From Bacteroidota bacterium (lineage in GTDB: Bacteria > Bacteroidota > Bacteroidia > AKYH767-A > OLB10): a stretch of 64,000 bases of DNA. Location of the stretch: NCBI GenBank assembly GCA_016713525.1, contig JADJOZ010000003.1, positions 124,001-188,000 on the forward strand, in the 5' to 3' direction. The translations under genes and the position numbers were made by a program. The first letter of the stretch is position 1; every line of letters starts with the position of its first letter. Positions 18,630 through 28,562 of this stretch are shown piece after piece. The notes under the pieces are model-generated. The model did not search any database. It was given only the letters and a program-made list of their open reading frames with translations, and was not told where the DNA came from.

Positions 18630-19458
18630 ATTTGATTATCATACTCATCACCACGCCTGCAAGTACCAATCCGATCCCTGCAAGTGTGCCCCAGCCATAG
18701 TGTTCTCCAAATAATAAGAAGCCTGCAGCAATGGCATAAATAACACCGGTGTAATTTATAATGGAAACATTGGCAACCCGGTCTTGCTGCAATGCCCGGG
18801 TCATGTTGAGCTGTCCCAGTTGCGTGAAAATTCCTATTATTAATAGATAAAGCCATTCAATTCCCGCAGGCATTTCAAATACCGGTACCGAGAAAACCAT
18901 CCCCGATAAGGTTCCTATAAGTTGGAAATGAAATACAACAATTAACGGATGCTCTTTTTCTTTTAATGAGCGAATTGTGATATATACAAATGCTGAGGTA
19001 ATTGCTGAAAACAGTCCAATAAGCAGATAGGTTAGTTCGATCCTTTCATCAAATTCTTTCATAAGGAAAACACCGGCAAATGAAATGATGAAAAATAACC
19101 ACTGTATCGGTTTTACATATTCTTTCAGTATAAAAATTGCCAGAATGGTAGTGAAAATAGGAGAGAGGTACTGAATGATTACTGCAGTACCCAATGGCAT
19201 TTTGGAAATTGTTATAAAATAGGTGTATAAAGCTATTGTACCTAATACACCTCTTAGAAGAAGTAATTTCCTGTTTGTTCCTTTCCAGTCAAGTTGTTCT
19301 TTCTTTAACTGATAAAAACAAATCAGCAACGAAACTCCGCATCTGAAAAATACAATTTCTATGGCTGGCAAGTGACTCACTGCCTTAATAAATATATTCA
19401 TGATGGCAAAATAAAAAGTTGCCAGCAGCATCGATTTTGCGCCGGTACTCATCGGCAA
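18628..19458 (-). CDS. EamA/DMT-family transporter
   Basis: A 276-residue integral membrane protein with ten predicted hydrophobic spans arranged as two EamA repeats (about residues 8-135 and 148-275). Typical features are FFRCGVSLLICF in helix 2, GTAVIIQYLSPIFTTILA near 92-109 and the matching NVSIINYTGVIYAIAAGFLLFGE near 230. Members export small metabolites or drugs; the substrate cannot be told from sequence. It lies 79 bases from the MFS gene on the same strand, so the two may be cotranscribed. Confidence 0.88.
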   Translation of the reverse strand: MPMSTGAKSMLLATFYFAIMNIFIKAVSHLPAIEIVFFRCGVSLLICFYQLKKEQLDWKGTNRKLLLLRGVLGTIALYTYFITISKMPLGTAVIIQYLSPIFTTILAIFILKEYVKPIQWLFFIISFAGVFLMKEFDERIELTYLLIGLFSAITSAFVYITIRSLKEKEHPLIVVFHFQLIGTLSGMVFSVPVFEMPAGIEWLYLLIIGIFTQLGQLNMTRALQQDRVANVSIINYTGVIYAIAAGFLLFGEHYGWGTLAGIGLVLAGVVMSMIIK

Positions 19459-19537
19459 TATAGTGGTAGTGATCTCACAGATTATTATTTTAGAATCACC
19501 GGTTTTTAAAATTTATTTCGTTCACTGTATTCTTCAA

Positions 19538-20809
19538 TTAGTTGCTTGCATTCTTTTTCTGAGATAACTTCCAGAGTGGTAGGACCGATAGCAGAACAAA
19601 TGTCCCACATATGAAATAAGTCCATTTTACATTCGAACCTTCACTGAACCAGGCTATTGAGAATAGTAACAGAAACAGCGAACGTAATAGAATATTGATG
19701 ACACTGAATACGGAATTGGTCCGGCCAATAACATCATTTGATATGTGACTGAACAAATAAGTAGTACGTAACACCCGTGCTCCCGCATTGGTAATTCCGA
19801 TCAGGAAAGAAAATAAATAAAATATTCCTACCGACTTAGTAAATGCTACCAGGTAAAAAATAACAGTAGTTAACAGCATCAACACAATAATCGAATTTAT
19901 GGTATTACTTTGCCTGAATACCCACCTTATAAATATGCCAGCCAGCATGGCTCCCAATGCATAAAAAATTTCTGCCGAAGCATATACATCACTACCACTC
20001 TGTAAATGCTTATCAACATACAACGGTAAAAGCAAAAATACTTCCACCATCAAAACCACAAATATGGAGTAAGAGTAATTCCCGAAACTGAAAAGTGCCG
20101 GATTTTTTCTCAGAAATGCCAATCCGGTTTTAATACGTTGCGGAATGCTTTCAGTAAGTATTGATACTTTTTTTAAGGGCTGATAGCTGATCAGACTAAC
20201 CAATAAAATGGAAACGCCATAGGTTGCCGCATCCATCAGAAAAATAGATTCCAGATTCCATTTTGGAAATGAAAAAGGAAGTTCAAAAACAATTCCTGCC
20301 ATGTTTATGGTCTTGCCCGATTCCACTCCGGTAAGCAACAGAGCAGCAAAGGCACCACTCAAAACCGAAGTCGCCTGATTCTGTATTTCCAGATAACTGC
20401 TGATCTTCCCGTAATTGGAAGGGTCCGATAATTCCTGACCAAATGCATACAATGCACTGTAGTGGATGTTATAATTGAACATGGTGGTAATGAATACCAC
20501 TGCAACTAATCCCAAGGGAACTGCACCGGTATAATAACCATAGGCAGAAACCCCTCCCAGGATGGTTCCACATACAAGACTCACATATATGAAAATGGTT
20601 TTTCTTGGATAACTATCAATGAGTGTCCCTGCATATAAATTCCAAAACAAGCTTACAAAGGTAGTTCCGGCATAAATTGCTCCGAACAATGACGCTTCGT
20701 TTGCTATGGTTAGAAAATACCAGGGTATTGCAAGCATGCTGATCCCGGTTGCAAAACCCGATATTATATTAGCTGCCAGTAAAAGCCGGAGCGCACTCTT
20801 ATTTTTCAT
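19538..20809 (-). CDS. MFS transporter
   Basis: A 423-residue protein with about twelve transmembrane helices. The N-terminal half has the usual loop 2-3 pattern (LYAGTLIDSYPRKTIFIY, G-x-x-x-D-x-x-x-R-K/R), the mark of the major facilitator superfamily. The overall pattern (LLAANIISGFATGISMLAIPWYFLT at the start, WNLYAGTL next) resembles the enterobactin-exporter/macrolide-efflux-like group of drug and siderophore exporters. It is transcribed away from recX with a 41-base gap. The substrate is unknown. Confidence 0.88.
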   Translation of the reverse strand: MKNKSALRLLLAANIISGFATGISMLAIPWYFLTIANEASLFGAIYAGTTFVSLFWNLYAGTLIDSYPRKTIFIYVSLVCGTILGGVSAYGYYTGAVPLGLVAVVFITTMFNYNIHYSALYAFGQELSDPSNYGKISSYLEIQNQATSVLSGAFAALLLTGVESGKTINMAGIVFELPFSFPKWNLESIFLMDAATYGVSILLVSLISYQPLKKVSILTESIPQRIKTGLAFLRKNPALFSFGNYSYSIFVVLMVEVFLLLPLYVDKHLQSGSDVYASAEIFYALGAMLAGIFIRWVFRQSNTINSIIVLMLLTTVIFYLVAFTKSVGIFYLFSFLIGITNAGARVLRTTYLFSHISNDVIGRTNSVFSVINILLRSLFLLLFSIAWFSEGSNVKWTYFICGTFVLLSVLPLWKLSQKKNASN

Positions 20810-20838
20810 TTGCTAAAGCAGGTTTCAGATGGAATCCC

Positions 20839-20846
20839 TAATTTTG
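20839..20846 (+). promoter_or_regulatory. -7 box before recX
   Basis: TAATTTTG fits TAnnTTTG and ends four bases before the recX ATG. If used, the transcript would be leaderless or nearly so. No clear TTG was found at the right distance. Confidence 0.35.
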
Positions 20847-20850
20847 ATGC

Positions 20851-21339
20851 ATGGGTGCAAAGGAAACGCCGGCAAAAATACATACTTTATCAACGGTACT
20901 CGATAAAGTAAGAAAATACTGTGCCTATCAGGAACGATCTCAGCAGGAGGTAAGGGATAAGTTTTATGACCTGGGCCTTCATAGTAAAGAGGTTGAACAG
21001 GGCATTGTAATTTTGATCGAAGAAGGGTTTATCAATGAAGAGCGTTTCGCCATGAGCTTCGCAGGTGGTAAGTTCCGCATGAAGCAGTGGGGTCGAGATA
21101 AAATCAAAGCCGCACTCAGACAGAAAAAGGTCTCCGATTATTGCATCCGTAAGGCCCTGAATGCCATACCTGATGGCGATTATATCCGAACTCTGGAAAC
21201 CATCCTGACCAAAAAAAGTAAAGAAGTAAAGGAGAAAAATGGAATTCGCAAAAATTATCTCCTGGCCCGTTATGCAATGAGCCGTGGATTTGAAGGAAAT
21301 CTGGTTTGGGAAGTGCTTAAAGCTGACCCCGATGGATGA
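20851..21339 (+). CDS. recX: RecX family regulator of RecA
   Basis: A 162-residue, basic, all-helical protein. It carries three-helix repeats typical of RecX: YCAYQERSQQEVRDKFYDLG near residue 23, IEEGFINEERFAMSFAGGKFRMKQWG near 56-82, and KYLLARYAMSRGF-like helices at the end. RecX binds RecA filaments and limits homologous recombination. No recA is in the window. The 3' end lies 44 bases before prfB, and the -7 box for prfB sits in that gap. Confidence 0.88.
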   Translation: MGAKETPAKIHTLSTVLDKVRKYCAYQERSQQEVRDKFYDLGLHSKEVEQGIVILIEEGFINEERFAMSFAGGKFRMKQWGRDKIKAALRQKKVSDYCIRKALNAIPDGDYIRTLETILTKKSKEVKEKNGIRKNYLLARYAMSRGFEGNLVWEVLKADPDG

Positions 21340-21368
21340 ACTTTTTCTTAAAATAAGGAACTTTTTAC

Positions 21369-21376
21369 TACTTTTG
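21369..21376 (+). promoter_or_regulatory. -7 box before prfB
   Basis: TACTTTTG fits TAnnTTTG and ends seven bases before the prfB ATG at 21384, consistent with a very short leader. No matching -33 TTG was seen. Confidence 0.4.
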
Positions 21377-21383
21377 TGGCACT

Positions 21384-22476
21384 ATGACAACCGACCAATT
21401 AGCAGAATTAAGGGACCGAATCAATGCCCTGAGGAGGCATCTTTGACATCGACAAAAAGCTGCAGCTGTTAACCGAGGAGGAACGGCTGACACACGCTCC
21501 CGACTTTTGGAATGATCCCAAAAGAGCCGAGCGGATCCTCAAACAAATTAAGGAAAAGAAAACCTGGACCGACCTTTTTAAAGAAAACGAAACAGCTGTA
21601 GAAGATGCTGCCGTTTTACTTGAGTTTTTTAAAGCAGGTGATATTCCCGAAACCGAAGTAGATGCCCAATATAAAAAGGCGGTGTCTATGATCGAAGATC
21701 TTGAATTTAAGAATATGCTCAGCGGCGAAGAAGACAATCTCGATGCCGTACTCACTATTAACTCCGGCGCCGGAGGTACTGAAAGCCAGGATTGGGCCGA
21801 AATGCTCATGCGGATGTATATTCGTTGGGGTGAACGCCATGGTATGAAGGTTACTGAAATTGAACGGACTGATGGGGATGGCGCCGGTATTAAATCTGCT
21901 ACACTCGAATTCGAAGGACCATTTGCTTATGGCTACCTGAAAAGTGAAAATGGAGTGCATCGTCTCGTTCGTATTTCACCATTCGATTCCAATGCCCGAC
22001 GCCATACTTCTTTCGCTTCCGTTTTTGCATACCCACTCGTTGACGATACAATCAATATCGAAATCAAAGATGCCGATATCAGCATCCAGACATCACGATC
22101 GGGTGGTGCCGGTGGGCAGAATGTAAATAAGGTGGAGACTAAAGTTCAGTTAACACACCATCCAACAGGAATTGTAGTAGTATGTCAGGTAGAGCGTACT
22201 CAGGGTGGTAACAAAGAACGTGCAATGCAAATGCTCCGGTCTCAGTTGTACGAACTTGAAATCCGAAAAAGAAATGAAGCCAAGGCTGTAACTGAAGCCG
22301 GTAAGAAAAAAATAGAATGGGGTTCACAAATACGAAGCTATGTTTTTCATCCTTATAAAATGGTGAAAGATAATCGCACCGATTATGAAACTTCCGATGT
22401 TCAGGGAGTGATGGATGGTGATCTCGATGAGTTTATGAAGGCTTACCTGATGGAATATGCCAGTGACGCAAATTAA
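21384..22476 (+). CDS. prfB: Peptide chain release factor 2 with programmed +1 frameshift
   Basis: The gene begins at ATG 21384 and reaches an in-frame TGA at 21444-21446 after 20 codons. Reading continues in the +1 frame from GAC at 21445, giving a 363-residue RF2. The site is AGGAGG-CAT-CTT-TGA-C, the same design as in E. coli: a Shine-Dalgarno-like hexamer (21432-21437), three bases, then the CTT slippery codon before the poor stop context TGAC. The protein has the SPF codon-recognition tripeptide (RISPFDSN) and the GGQ loop (GGAGGQNVNKVET). RF2 reads UGA, so its own synthesis rises when RF2 is scarce. Functional evidence is family knowledge; the site is seen directly. Confidence 0.97.
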
Positions 22477-22498
22477 TATAGTTTAATACTGAATTCAA

Positions 22499-22867
22499 TT
22501 GTTACAAGTTTATTTTAAACCGAATTGCTCCACTTGCAGGACTGCCTTGCAGCTGATTAAAGAAAATACAAAAGAACAAATTCAGACTATTGAATATCTG
22601 GTGAAAACACCTACTGTTAAAGAGCTGAAGGAAATTGTCCAAATGATCGGCATAAAACCCGAAGAACTGGTCAGGAAAAAAGAACCTTTGTACAAAGAAA
22701 ATTATGAAGGCAAAAAAATAACCGGCACTCAATGGCTAAAAATATTGCATCAGAATCCGATATTAATTGAACGACCAATTCTGGTACTCGGCGACAAAGC
22801 AATAATTGGCCGCCCAACCGAAAAAATTGTCGAATTCCTGAATCCAAAAAAGAAAATGAAATCCTGA
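22499..22867 (+). CDS. ArsC/Spx-family thioredoxin-fold protein, TTG start
   Basis: A 122-residue protein. A stop codon lies two codons upstream in frame (22490-22492) and no ATG or GTG is available, so TTG at 22499 is the only start that keeps the first strand VYFKPNCSTC. The Cys10-x-x-Cys13 motif and the RPI loop (IERPILV) put it in the ArsC/Spx/YffB family; the CxxC pair is more like Spx or YffB than arsenate reductase. It follows prfB by 22 bases and may share its transcript. Substrate or partner unknown. Confidence 0.82.
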   Translation: MLQVYFKPNCSTCRTALQLIKENTKEQIQTIEYLVKTPTVKELKEIVQMIGIKPEELVRKKEPLYKENYEGKKITGTQWLKILHQNPILIERPILVLGDKAIIGRPTEKIVEFLNPKKKMKS

Positions 22868-22926
22868 TTCCCTTCTTAAAATTAAAATGCTCTACATAAT
22901 ACAAGTTTCTAATTTATAATTTGTCA

Positions 22927-22986
22927 ATCATTTCCCTTCATTTATCATCTATCATTTATCATCTATAATTTATCATTTATAATTCC
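22927..22986. repeat. 7-bp-period tract (TTTATCA/TCTATCA family)
   Basis: Tandem heptamers with consensus T(T/C)TAT(C/A)A run up to the fumC start. The same family appears at 46561-46586 and 48082-48116. It fills most of the 125-base gap before fumC. Confidence 0.7.
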
Positions 22987-22992
22987 AAAAAA

Positions 22993-24396
22993 ATGTTTCG
23001 GATCGAAAAAGACACCATGGGCCAGGTTCAGGTACCTGCCGATAAATACTGGGGAGCACAAACCCAGCGCTCTATTGAAAATTTTAAAATTGCGCAGGAT
23101 ATTAACCGAATGCCGATTGAAATAATCCGTGCATTTGCCTATTTAAAAAAGGCTGCAGCCATAACAAATATGGAAGCAGGTGTTTTACCAAAAGAGAAAT
23201 GCGAACTTATTGGCAAGGTATGCGACGAAATTCTGGCCGGTAAACTGAACGATGAGTTTCCGCTGGTAATCTGGCAGACAGGTTCAGGAACACAGTCAAA
23301 TATGAATGTGAATGAAGTTGTCGCTTACCGGGCTCATGTAATAAATGGTGGTGCACTAACTGATGAAAAGAAGGTGATTCATCCGAATGATGATGTGAAT
23401 AAATCGCAATCATCAAATGATACTTTTCCTACTGCAATGCATATCGCCGCGTATAAAATGCTGGTTGATGTTACCCTTCCGGGGATAAAAAAATTGCGCG
23501 ATACGTTAGCAGCAAAATCATTGGCTTACATGAATGTGGTAAAGATTGGCAGAACGCATTTAATGGATGCCACTCCGCTCACTCTGGGTCAGGAATTATC
23601 AGGTTATGTATCCCAACTGACTCACGGAATCAGAGCGATTGAAAATACACTTCCTCATTTGGCTGAACTGGCTTTAGGAGGAACGGCAGTTGGTACCGGA
23701 ATTAATACACCGGATGGATATGCTGAAAATGTAGCACATCACATTGCTAAACTAACCAATATTCCTTTTGTAACAGCAGAAAATAAATTCGAAGCCCTCG
23801 CTGCCCATGATGCCATTGTTGAAACTCATGGAGCATTAAAAACTGTTGCCTGCAGTATGATGAAAATTGCAAATGATATTCGTTTGCTCGCAAGTGGTCC
23901 CCGTTGTGGTATCGGAGAGCTTTTTATTCCCGACAATGAACCCGGTTCTTCTATTATGCCCGGTAAAGTTAACCCAACACAATGTGAAGCTATGACTATG
24001 GTTGCGGCTCAGGTTCTTGGTAATGATGTTGCCATCAATGTGGGTGGCGCTACCGGTCATTTTGAATTGAATGTTTTTAAACCGGTAATGATTTATAATT
24101 TCCTCCACAGCGCCCGACTCATTGGTGATGTGTGTGTTTCCTTCAACGATAAATGCGCAATCGGTATTGAGCCGTTGCATGATAACATTAAAACGAATCT
24201 CGAAAATTCACTAATGCTGGTTACCGCATTAAATACACGTATTGGTTACTATAAAGCAGCTGAAATTGCTCAAACAGCTCACAAGCAAGGCAAAACATTG
24301 AAGCAAACAGCAATCGACCTTGGTTATGTTACTGCTGCGGAATTTGATGAGTGGGTAAAACCGGAAGAAATGGTAGGTAAACCGGTTGGTGCCTGA
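22993..24396 (+). CDS. fumC: Fumarate hydratase class II
   Basis: This oxygen-stable fumarase interconverts fumarate and malate in the TCA cycle. The length of 467 residues is standard. Motifs include GSGTQSNMNVNEV near residue 98, the HPNDDVNKSQSSND segment near 136, KIGRTHLMDATPLTLGQE near 184 and the family signature GSSIMPGKVNP near 318. The short C-terminal domain is present. It stands as a single gene with a heptamer repeat tract directly upstream. Confidence 0.96.
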   Translation: MFRIEKDTMGQVQVPADKYWGAQTQRSIENFKIAQDINRMPIEIIRAFAYLKKAAAITNMEAGVLPKEKCELIGKVCDEILAGKLNDEFPLVIWQTGSGTQSNMNVNEVVAYRAHVINGGALTDEKKVIHPNDDVNKSQSSNDTFPTAMHIAAYKMLVDVTLPGIKKLRDTLAAKSLAYMNVVKIGRTHLMDATPLTLGQELSGYVSQLTHGIRAIENTLPHLAELALGGTAVGTGINTPDGYAENVAHHIAKLTNIPFVTAENKFEALAAHDAIVETHGALKTVACSMMKIANDIRLLASGPRCGIGELFIPDNEPGSSIMPGKVNPTQCEAMTMVAAQVLGNDVAINVGGATGHFELNVFKPVMIYNFLHSARLIGDVCVSFNDKCAIGIEPLHDNIKTNLENSLMLVTALNTRIGYYKAAEIAQTAHKQGKTLKQTAIDLGYVTAAEFDEWVKPEEMVGKPVGA

Positions 24397-24486
24397 TTTC
24401 ATCCGGATAACATTACCTTTAGGATGCAATAGACTAATTCAGAGTCTTTGCAAGTTGTGTCGAACGGTGCTAAAACTTAATTCAAC

Positions 24487-25830
24487 ATGTATCTCATTCG
24501 AAATGCTTCCGTAGTTAATGAAGGTCGTATTTTTATAGCTGATGTGCTTATTAAAAATGACCGGATCGAGAAAATTGGTGACAGTATACAACTGACCGAT
24601 AGCACAAATCTGATTGAAGTTGATGCTACAGGTTTGCATCTTTTTCCCGGTTGTATCGACGATCAGGTTCATTTCAGAGAACCGGGACTGACGCATAAAG
24701 CAGATATTTATACGGAATCAAGAGCCGCTGTTGCCGGGGGAATTACTTCTTTCATGGAAATGCCAAACACGGTTCCCAATACTTTAACGCAAGAATTGCT
24801 TGAGCAGAAATATCAGATTGCTTCCTTAAAATCCATTGCCAACTACTCATTTTTTATGGGTGCTTCCAACGATAATGTGGAAGAAATATTAAAAACTGAC
24901 CCGACAAATGTTTGTGGTGTGAAAGTTTTTATGGGCTCATCCACAGGTAATATGCTTGTAGATAATGAAAAAGTTCTCGAGAAAATATTCTCTTCCACAC
25001 CAGCATTAATTGCAACACATTGTGAAGATGAAGCAACTATCAGGCAAAATCTGGAAAAGTATAAGGAGAAATATGGAGAAGAGATTCCTGCCAGATGCCA
25101 TCCTGAAATCAGACCCGCTGAAGCATGTTATAAATCAAGTCAGTTAGCTGTTTCACTTGCTAAAAAGTACAATGCACGGTTACATATTCTGCACATTTCT
25201 TCAGCTATTGAAACGGCTTTGTTCAGGAATGATATTCCATTAGAGAAAAAACGGATTACTGCCGAAGCCTGCATTCATCATCTCTGGTTTAGTGATGATG
25301 ATTATGAGCGAATGGGTAATTTTATTAAATGGAATCCTGCGGTCAAAAGCAAAACCGACCGTGATGCCATCTGGGAAGCTTTACTCGATAACAGAATTGA
25401 TGTAATAGCTACCGATCATGCACCACACACACTCGAAGAAAAGCAGCGAAAATATCTGGAAGCTCCTTCCGGCGGACCATTGGTACAACACAGCCTGGTT
25501 GCCATGCTGGAATTTTATCACAAAGGAAAAATTACGCTGGAACGTATTGCACAAAAATTGTCTCATTCTGTTGCCAGGTGTTTTAAAATTAAAGAGCGTG
25601 GGTTTATTCGGGAAGGATATTTTGCAGATTTGGTTCTTGTAAACCTGAATCAATCAACAACCGTTACCAAAGAAAATCTTTTATACAAATGTAAATGGTC
25701 GCCATTTGAAGGTGTTACTTTTAAATCGGCAGTTGTGCACACTTTCGTGAATGGAAATATGGTGTTCAGCAACAATAAAATTATTGAAAGCGTACAGGGA
25801 CAAAGATTAAATTTCGAACGACCGGATTAA
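24487..25830 (+). CDS. pyrC: Dihydroorotase (class I amidohydrolase)
   Basis: The enzyme closes N-carbamoyl-aspartate to dihydroorotate in pyrimidine synthesis. It has 447 residues. The strand-1 motif reads DDQVHFREPG, so the first His of the usual HxH is Gln while the second is kept. The carbamylated-lysine region GVKVFMGSSTGNM, the metal histidines in THCED and LHILHIS, and ATDHAPH with the catalytic Asp are all present. The same DDQVHFREPG form is, as I recall, usual in Bacteroidota dihydroorotases, so activity is still expected. The DUF4296 lipoprotein follows by 12 bases. Confidence 0.9.
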   Translation: MYLIRNASVVNEGRIFIADVLIKNDRIEKIGDSIQLTDSTNLIEVDATGLHLFPGCIDDQVHFREPGLTHKADIYTESRAAVAGGITSFMEMPNTVPNTLTQELLEQKYQIASLKSIANYSFFMGASNDNVEEILKTDPTNVCGVKVFMGSSTGNMLVDNEKVLEKIFSSTPALIATHCEDEATIRQNLEKYKEKYGEEIPARCHPEIRPAEACYKSSQLAVSLAKKYNARLHILHISSAIETALFRNDIPLEKKRITAEACIHHLWFSDDDYERMGNFIKWNPAVKSKTDRDAIWEALLDNRIDVIATDHAPHTLEEKQRKYLEAPSGGPLVQHSLVAMLEFYHKGKITLERIAQKLSHSVARCFKIKERGFIREGYFADLVLVNLNQSTTVTKENLLYKCKWSPFEGVTFKSAVVHTFVNGNMVFSNNKIIESVQGQRLNFERPD

Positions 25831-25842
25831 GCAGATTGAGAG

Positions 25843-26181
25843 ATGAACAAATATAAAATATGGGCTTTTGTGGTGCTCTTGCTGGCTTCATGTCAATCAG
25901 AAAATACAAATGAAATACCCACCGGAGTAATTAACCGTGACAGTATGGTTAAAATAATGGCAGATGTGCATATCGCTGAAGCCAGAATGCAAATTAGTGA
26001 CATAAGAAACTCTGATCCGGACTTAAAAAACACTTATCTGCAGGAAGTTTTACGCCGGGCCGGAACCGATACAACCAGGTTCAATTATAGTTTTAAATAC
26101 TATTCCGGTAACCCTGAACTTTTTGCAGTCATGTATGAGGATGTGATCGTTGAAATCAGTAAAAAACAAGCAAGAAAATAA
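25843..26181 (+). CDS. DUF4296 lipoprotein
   Basis: A 112-residue protein with a signal peptide ending in the lipobox LLASC (Cys at residue 17), so it should be lipidated. The rest is a single DUF4296-type domain with MVKIMADVHIAEA near residue 37 and a FNYSFKYYSGNPELF segment near 85. Proteins of this family occur across Bacteroidota with no known function. It sits 12 bases after pyrC and shares its terminator. Confidence 0.85.
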   Translation: MNKYKIWAFVVLLLASCQSENTNEIPTGVINRDSMVKIMADVHIAEARMQISDIRNSDPDLKNTYLQEVLRRAGTDTTRFNYSFKYYSGNPELFAVMYEDVIVEISKKQARK

Positions 26182-26210
26182 TTTCAAAGAATTAATTTCA
26201 GTATATAAAA

Positions 26211-26243
26211 AAGCACCACAGTTTTTACCGTGGTGCTTTTTCT
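26211..26243. terminator. Bidirectional terminator between the lipoprotein and S9 peptidase genes
   Basis: AAGCACCAC pairs with GTGGTGCTT around a ten-base loop, with A and T tracts on the two sides. The two genes converge here. Confidence 0.88.
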
Positions 26244-26259
26244 TTTAAATCGTAAGCAG

Positions 26260-28314
26260 TTATTTAAGGTATTTATCGAGCCAGTCGAAATAAACCCGCT
26301 GCCACATAATTCCGTTTTGTGGCTTCAATACCCAATGGTTTTCATCGGGAAATGACAGGAATCGAGCAGGTATATTTTTCAGTCTCGCAGCAGCAAATGC
26401 CTCCATACCCTGACTGATCGGAACTCTGAAATCTTTATCGTTGTGTATTACCAGAATCGGTGTATCCCAGTTATTCACAAATTTAATAGGATTGAATTCA
26501 ATGTAACTTTTCGGAGTAGGTTTATCGAAATAAGATCCCTGCATATCAAAGTTTGCAAAGAATATTTCTTCTGTTGTTCCATACATACTTTCCAGATTGA
26601 AAACACCGCAATGTGAAATGAAAGTTTTGAAACGTTTATTGTGATTTCCTGCAAGCCAGTAAACTGAATATCCTCCAAAACTTGCGCCTACTGCACCCAG
26701 TTTGTCTTTGTTTACAAAAGGTTCTTTACTGACATCATCAATAGCACTCAACAAATCTTTCATTGCTTGTCCGCCCCAGTCACCTGAAATATCGCGATTC
26801 CACTTCTCCCCAAAGGAAGGCAGTCCGCGACGGTTTGGTGCTACCACAATATACCCTTGAGCTGCCATTAACTGGAAATTCCAACGGTAAGAGAAAAATT
26901 GAGATACAGTACTTTGTGGTCCACCCTGACAATACAGTAAGGCAGGATATTTTTTTGTCGGATCAAAATCAGGAGGATAAATTACCCAGGTCAAAATGTC
27001 TTTTCCATCAGTTGCTTTTACCATTCGTTGTTCAACTTTGCCCATTTTTATTTTTGCAAGTTGATCTTTGTTGGTATAGGTAAGCTGTTTTGAAATTCCT
27101 GTTTTCATATCCACTTTGAAAATTTCAGAAGGCATGGAAATATTCATAGCACATGAAACAATAATTGGCTCCTTACCTGGATATGCAATGGAGTAGGAGG
27201 TGAGGTCTGCCATGTCTTTTGTAACCTGACGGATTTGTTGTGCACCTTTTAAGAAACTGTCGAATACCCATAACTGATCAGTTGCATTGATGCCTGCTGT
27301 AAAGAAAATGTAACGACCATCCTTCGACCAACTTGGCGATTCCGCTGTATAATCAAAACCTTTGGTCAGTTCTGTTTTAACTTTTGAAGTGAAGTCATAT
27401 TGCATTATTCTGTTTCGATCTGCTTCGTATAACGGAGTGGCCATACTAAGCCAAATTATTTTCTTACCATCTGGAGAAAAAGAAGGTTTAGTATCATATC
27501 CGGGATTATCAGTTGAAAGATTTTCCGTTTTTCCGGTTGCAAGATTGTATAAATAAATATCGGAATTGGTACTCATCGCATAGGCAGTTCCATTGTTCTT
27601 TTTACAAGTGTATGCAATTTGTGTCCCATCATTATTCCATGCAATTTGTTCTTCATCTCCAAAAGGCATTAAAGGAGCATCAAAGGGTTCACCTTTCATG
27701 ATGTCGGTGCCCTCTTTAATGGTTGAACCATCAGTATAAGAAGCATAAAAAACATGGCTGTTCATTTCATCTTCCCAGTTATCCCAGTGTCGATACATCA
27801 GATCGTCATAAATGCGACCTGTTGCTTTTGGAAGATCAGGAAATTGTTCTGCAGTCGTTTTTCCGGTTTTGACATCCATTGTAAACCAGATTTTATTTCC
27901 GGTTGGTGAAAATCCGAATCCGCTGATATCACCTTTGATATCCGTGAATTGTTGTTTGTTATTGCCATCTGGATCCATTACCCAAATTTGTGTACTTCCC
28001 GATTTGGATGTCAGGTAAGCAATCTTTTTTCCATCCGGTCTCCACCTGGCATTAAAATCATTGTCGGTGCCGCCGGCAATAAGCATTGGTGTTCCTCCTG
28101 CGGGAGAAATGGTAAATAAATCCGAATTTCCTTTGTTGGCTTCGATGTCGAAATTCTTTACACCATACACTATGGTCTTCCCATCGGGCGAAATACGGGG
28201 ATCCGATACTCTTGCCAATTTCCACATCGACTCCGGAGTCATTTTCTCCTGAGCAGAAATTGTGGCCGTGCCCAGAAGCAGAAAGGCACTGATAAATAAC
28301 AACTGTTTTTTCAT
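26260..28314 (-). CDS. S9-family prolyl oligopeptidase-like peptidase
   Basis: A 684-residue secreted peptidase with a signal peptide (MKKQLLFISAFLLLGTATISAQ). The N-terminal half is a beta-propeller with repeated W-x-P-D-G-K/S-P-D-G-K type blades (RWRPDGKKIAYLT, SFSPDGKKIIWLS). The C-terminal alpha/beta hydrolase domain has GASFGG with the nucleophile Ser near residue 543, the Asp in HNDKDFRVPIS near 627 and the His in ENHWVL near 659. This layout fits dipeptidyl or acylaminoacyl peptidases of the periplasm that release N-terminal peptides. The precise cleavage rule is unknown. Confidence 0.92.
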   Translation of the reverse strand: MKKQLLFISAFLLLGTATISAQEKMTPESMWKLARVSDPRISPDGKTIVYGVKNFDIEANKGNSDLFTISPAGGTPMLIAGGTDNDFNARWRPDGKKIAYLTSKSGSTQIWVMDPDGNNKQQFTDIKGDISGFGFSPTGNKIWFTMDVKTGKTTAEQFPDLPKATGRIYDDLMYRHWDNWEDEMNSHVFYASYTDGSTIKEGTDIMKGEPFDAPLMPFGDEEQIAWNNDGTQIAYTCKKNNGTAYAMSTNSDIYLYNLATGKTENLSTDNPGYDTKPSFSPDGKKIIWLSMATPLYEADRNRIMQYDFTSKVKTELTKGFDYTAESPSWSKDGRYIFFTAGINATDQLWVFDSFLKGAQQIRQVTKDMADLTSYSIAYPGKEPIIVSCAMNISMPSEIFKVDMKTGISKQLTYTNKDQLAKIKMGKVEQRMVKATDGKDILTWVIYPPDFDPTKKYPALLYCQGGPQSTVSQFFSYRWNFQLMAAQGYIVVAPNRRGLPSFGEKWNRDISGDWGGQAMKDLLSAIDDVSKEPFVNKDKLGAVGASFGGYSVYWLAGNHNKRFKTFISHCGVFNLESMYGTTEEIFFANFDMQGSYFDKPTPKSYIEFNPIKFVNNWDTPILVIHNDKDFRVPISQGMEAFAAARLKNIPARFLSFPDENHWVLKPQNGIMWQRVYFDWLDKYLK

Positions 28315-28562
28315 GTATTGAGGTTTTTTGGTCGACCAAAAGTCTGTATTTTTCGACTACCAATTCAATTTATTACTTTAAAAGGCATTATAATGCCGTT
28401 ATCTACCCATTTATGTTGGCTCACTGCTTGTTACTTGTAGTAGCCGTCACTAAAAACCGGTCGTTCGTCCTATTTTTCGGTTAATTCACCAATTATTGTG
28501 TTATTTTTTCAACATTCGTGTTAATTTCGGTCTATCAAATTGATTATGAGGCAGAAAAAATA

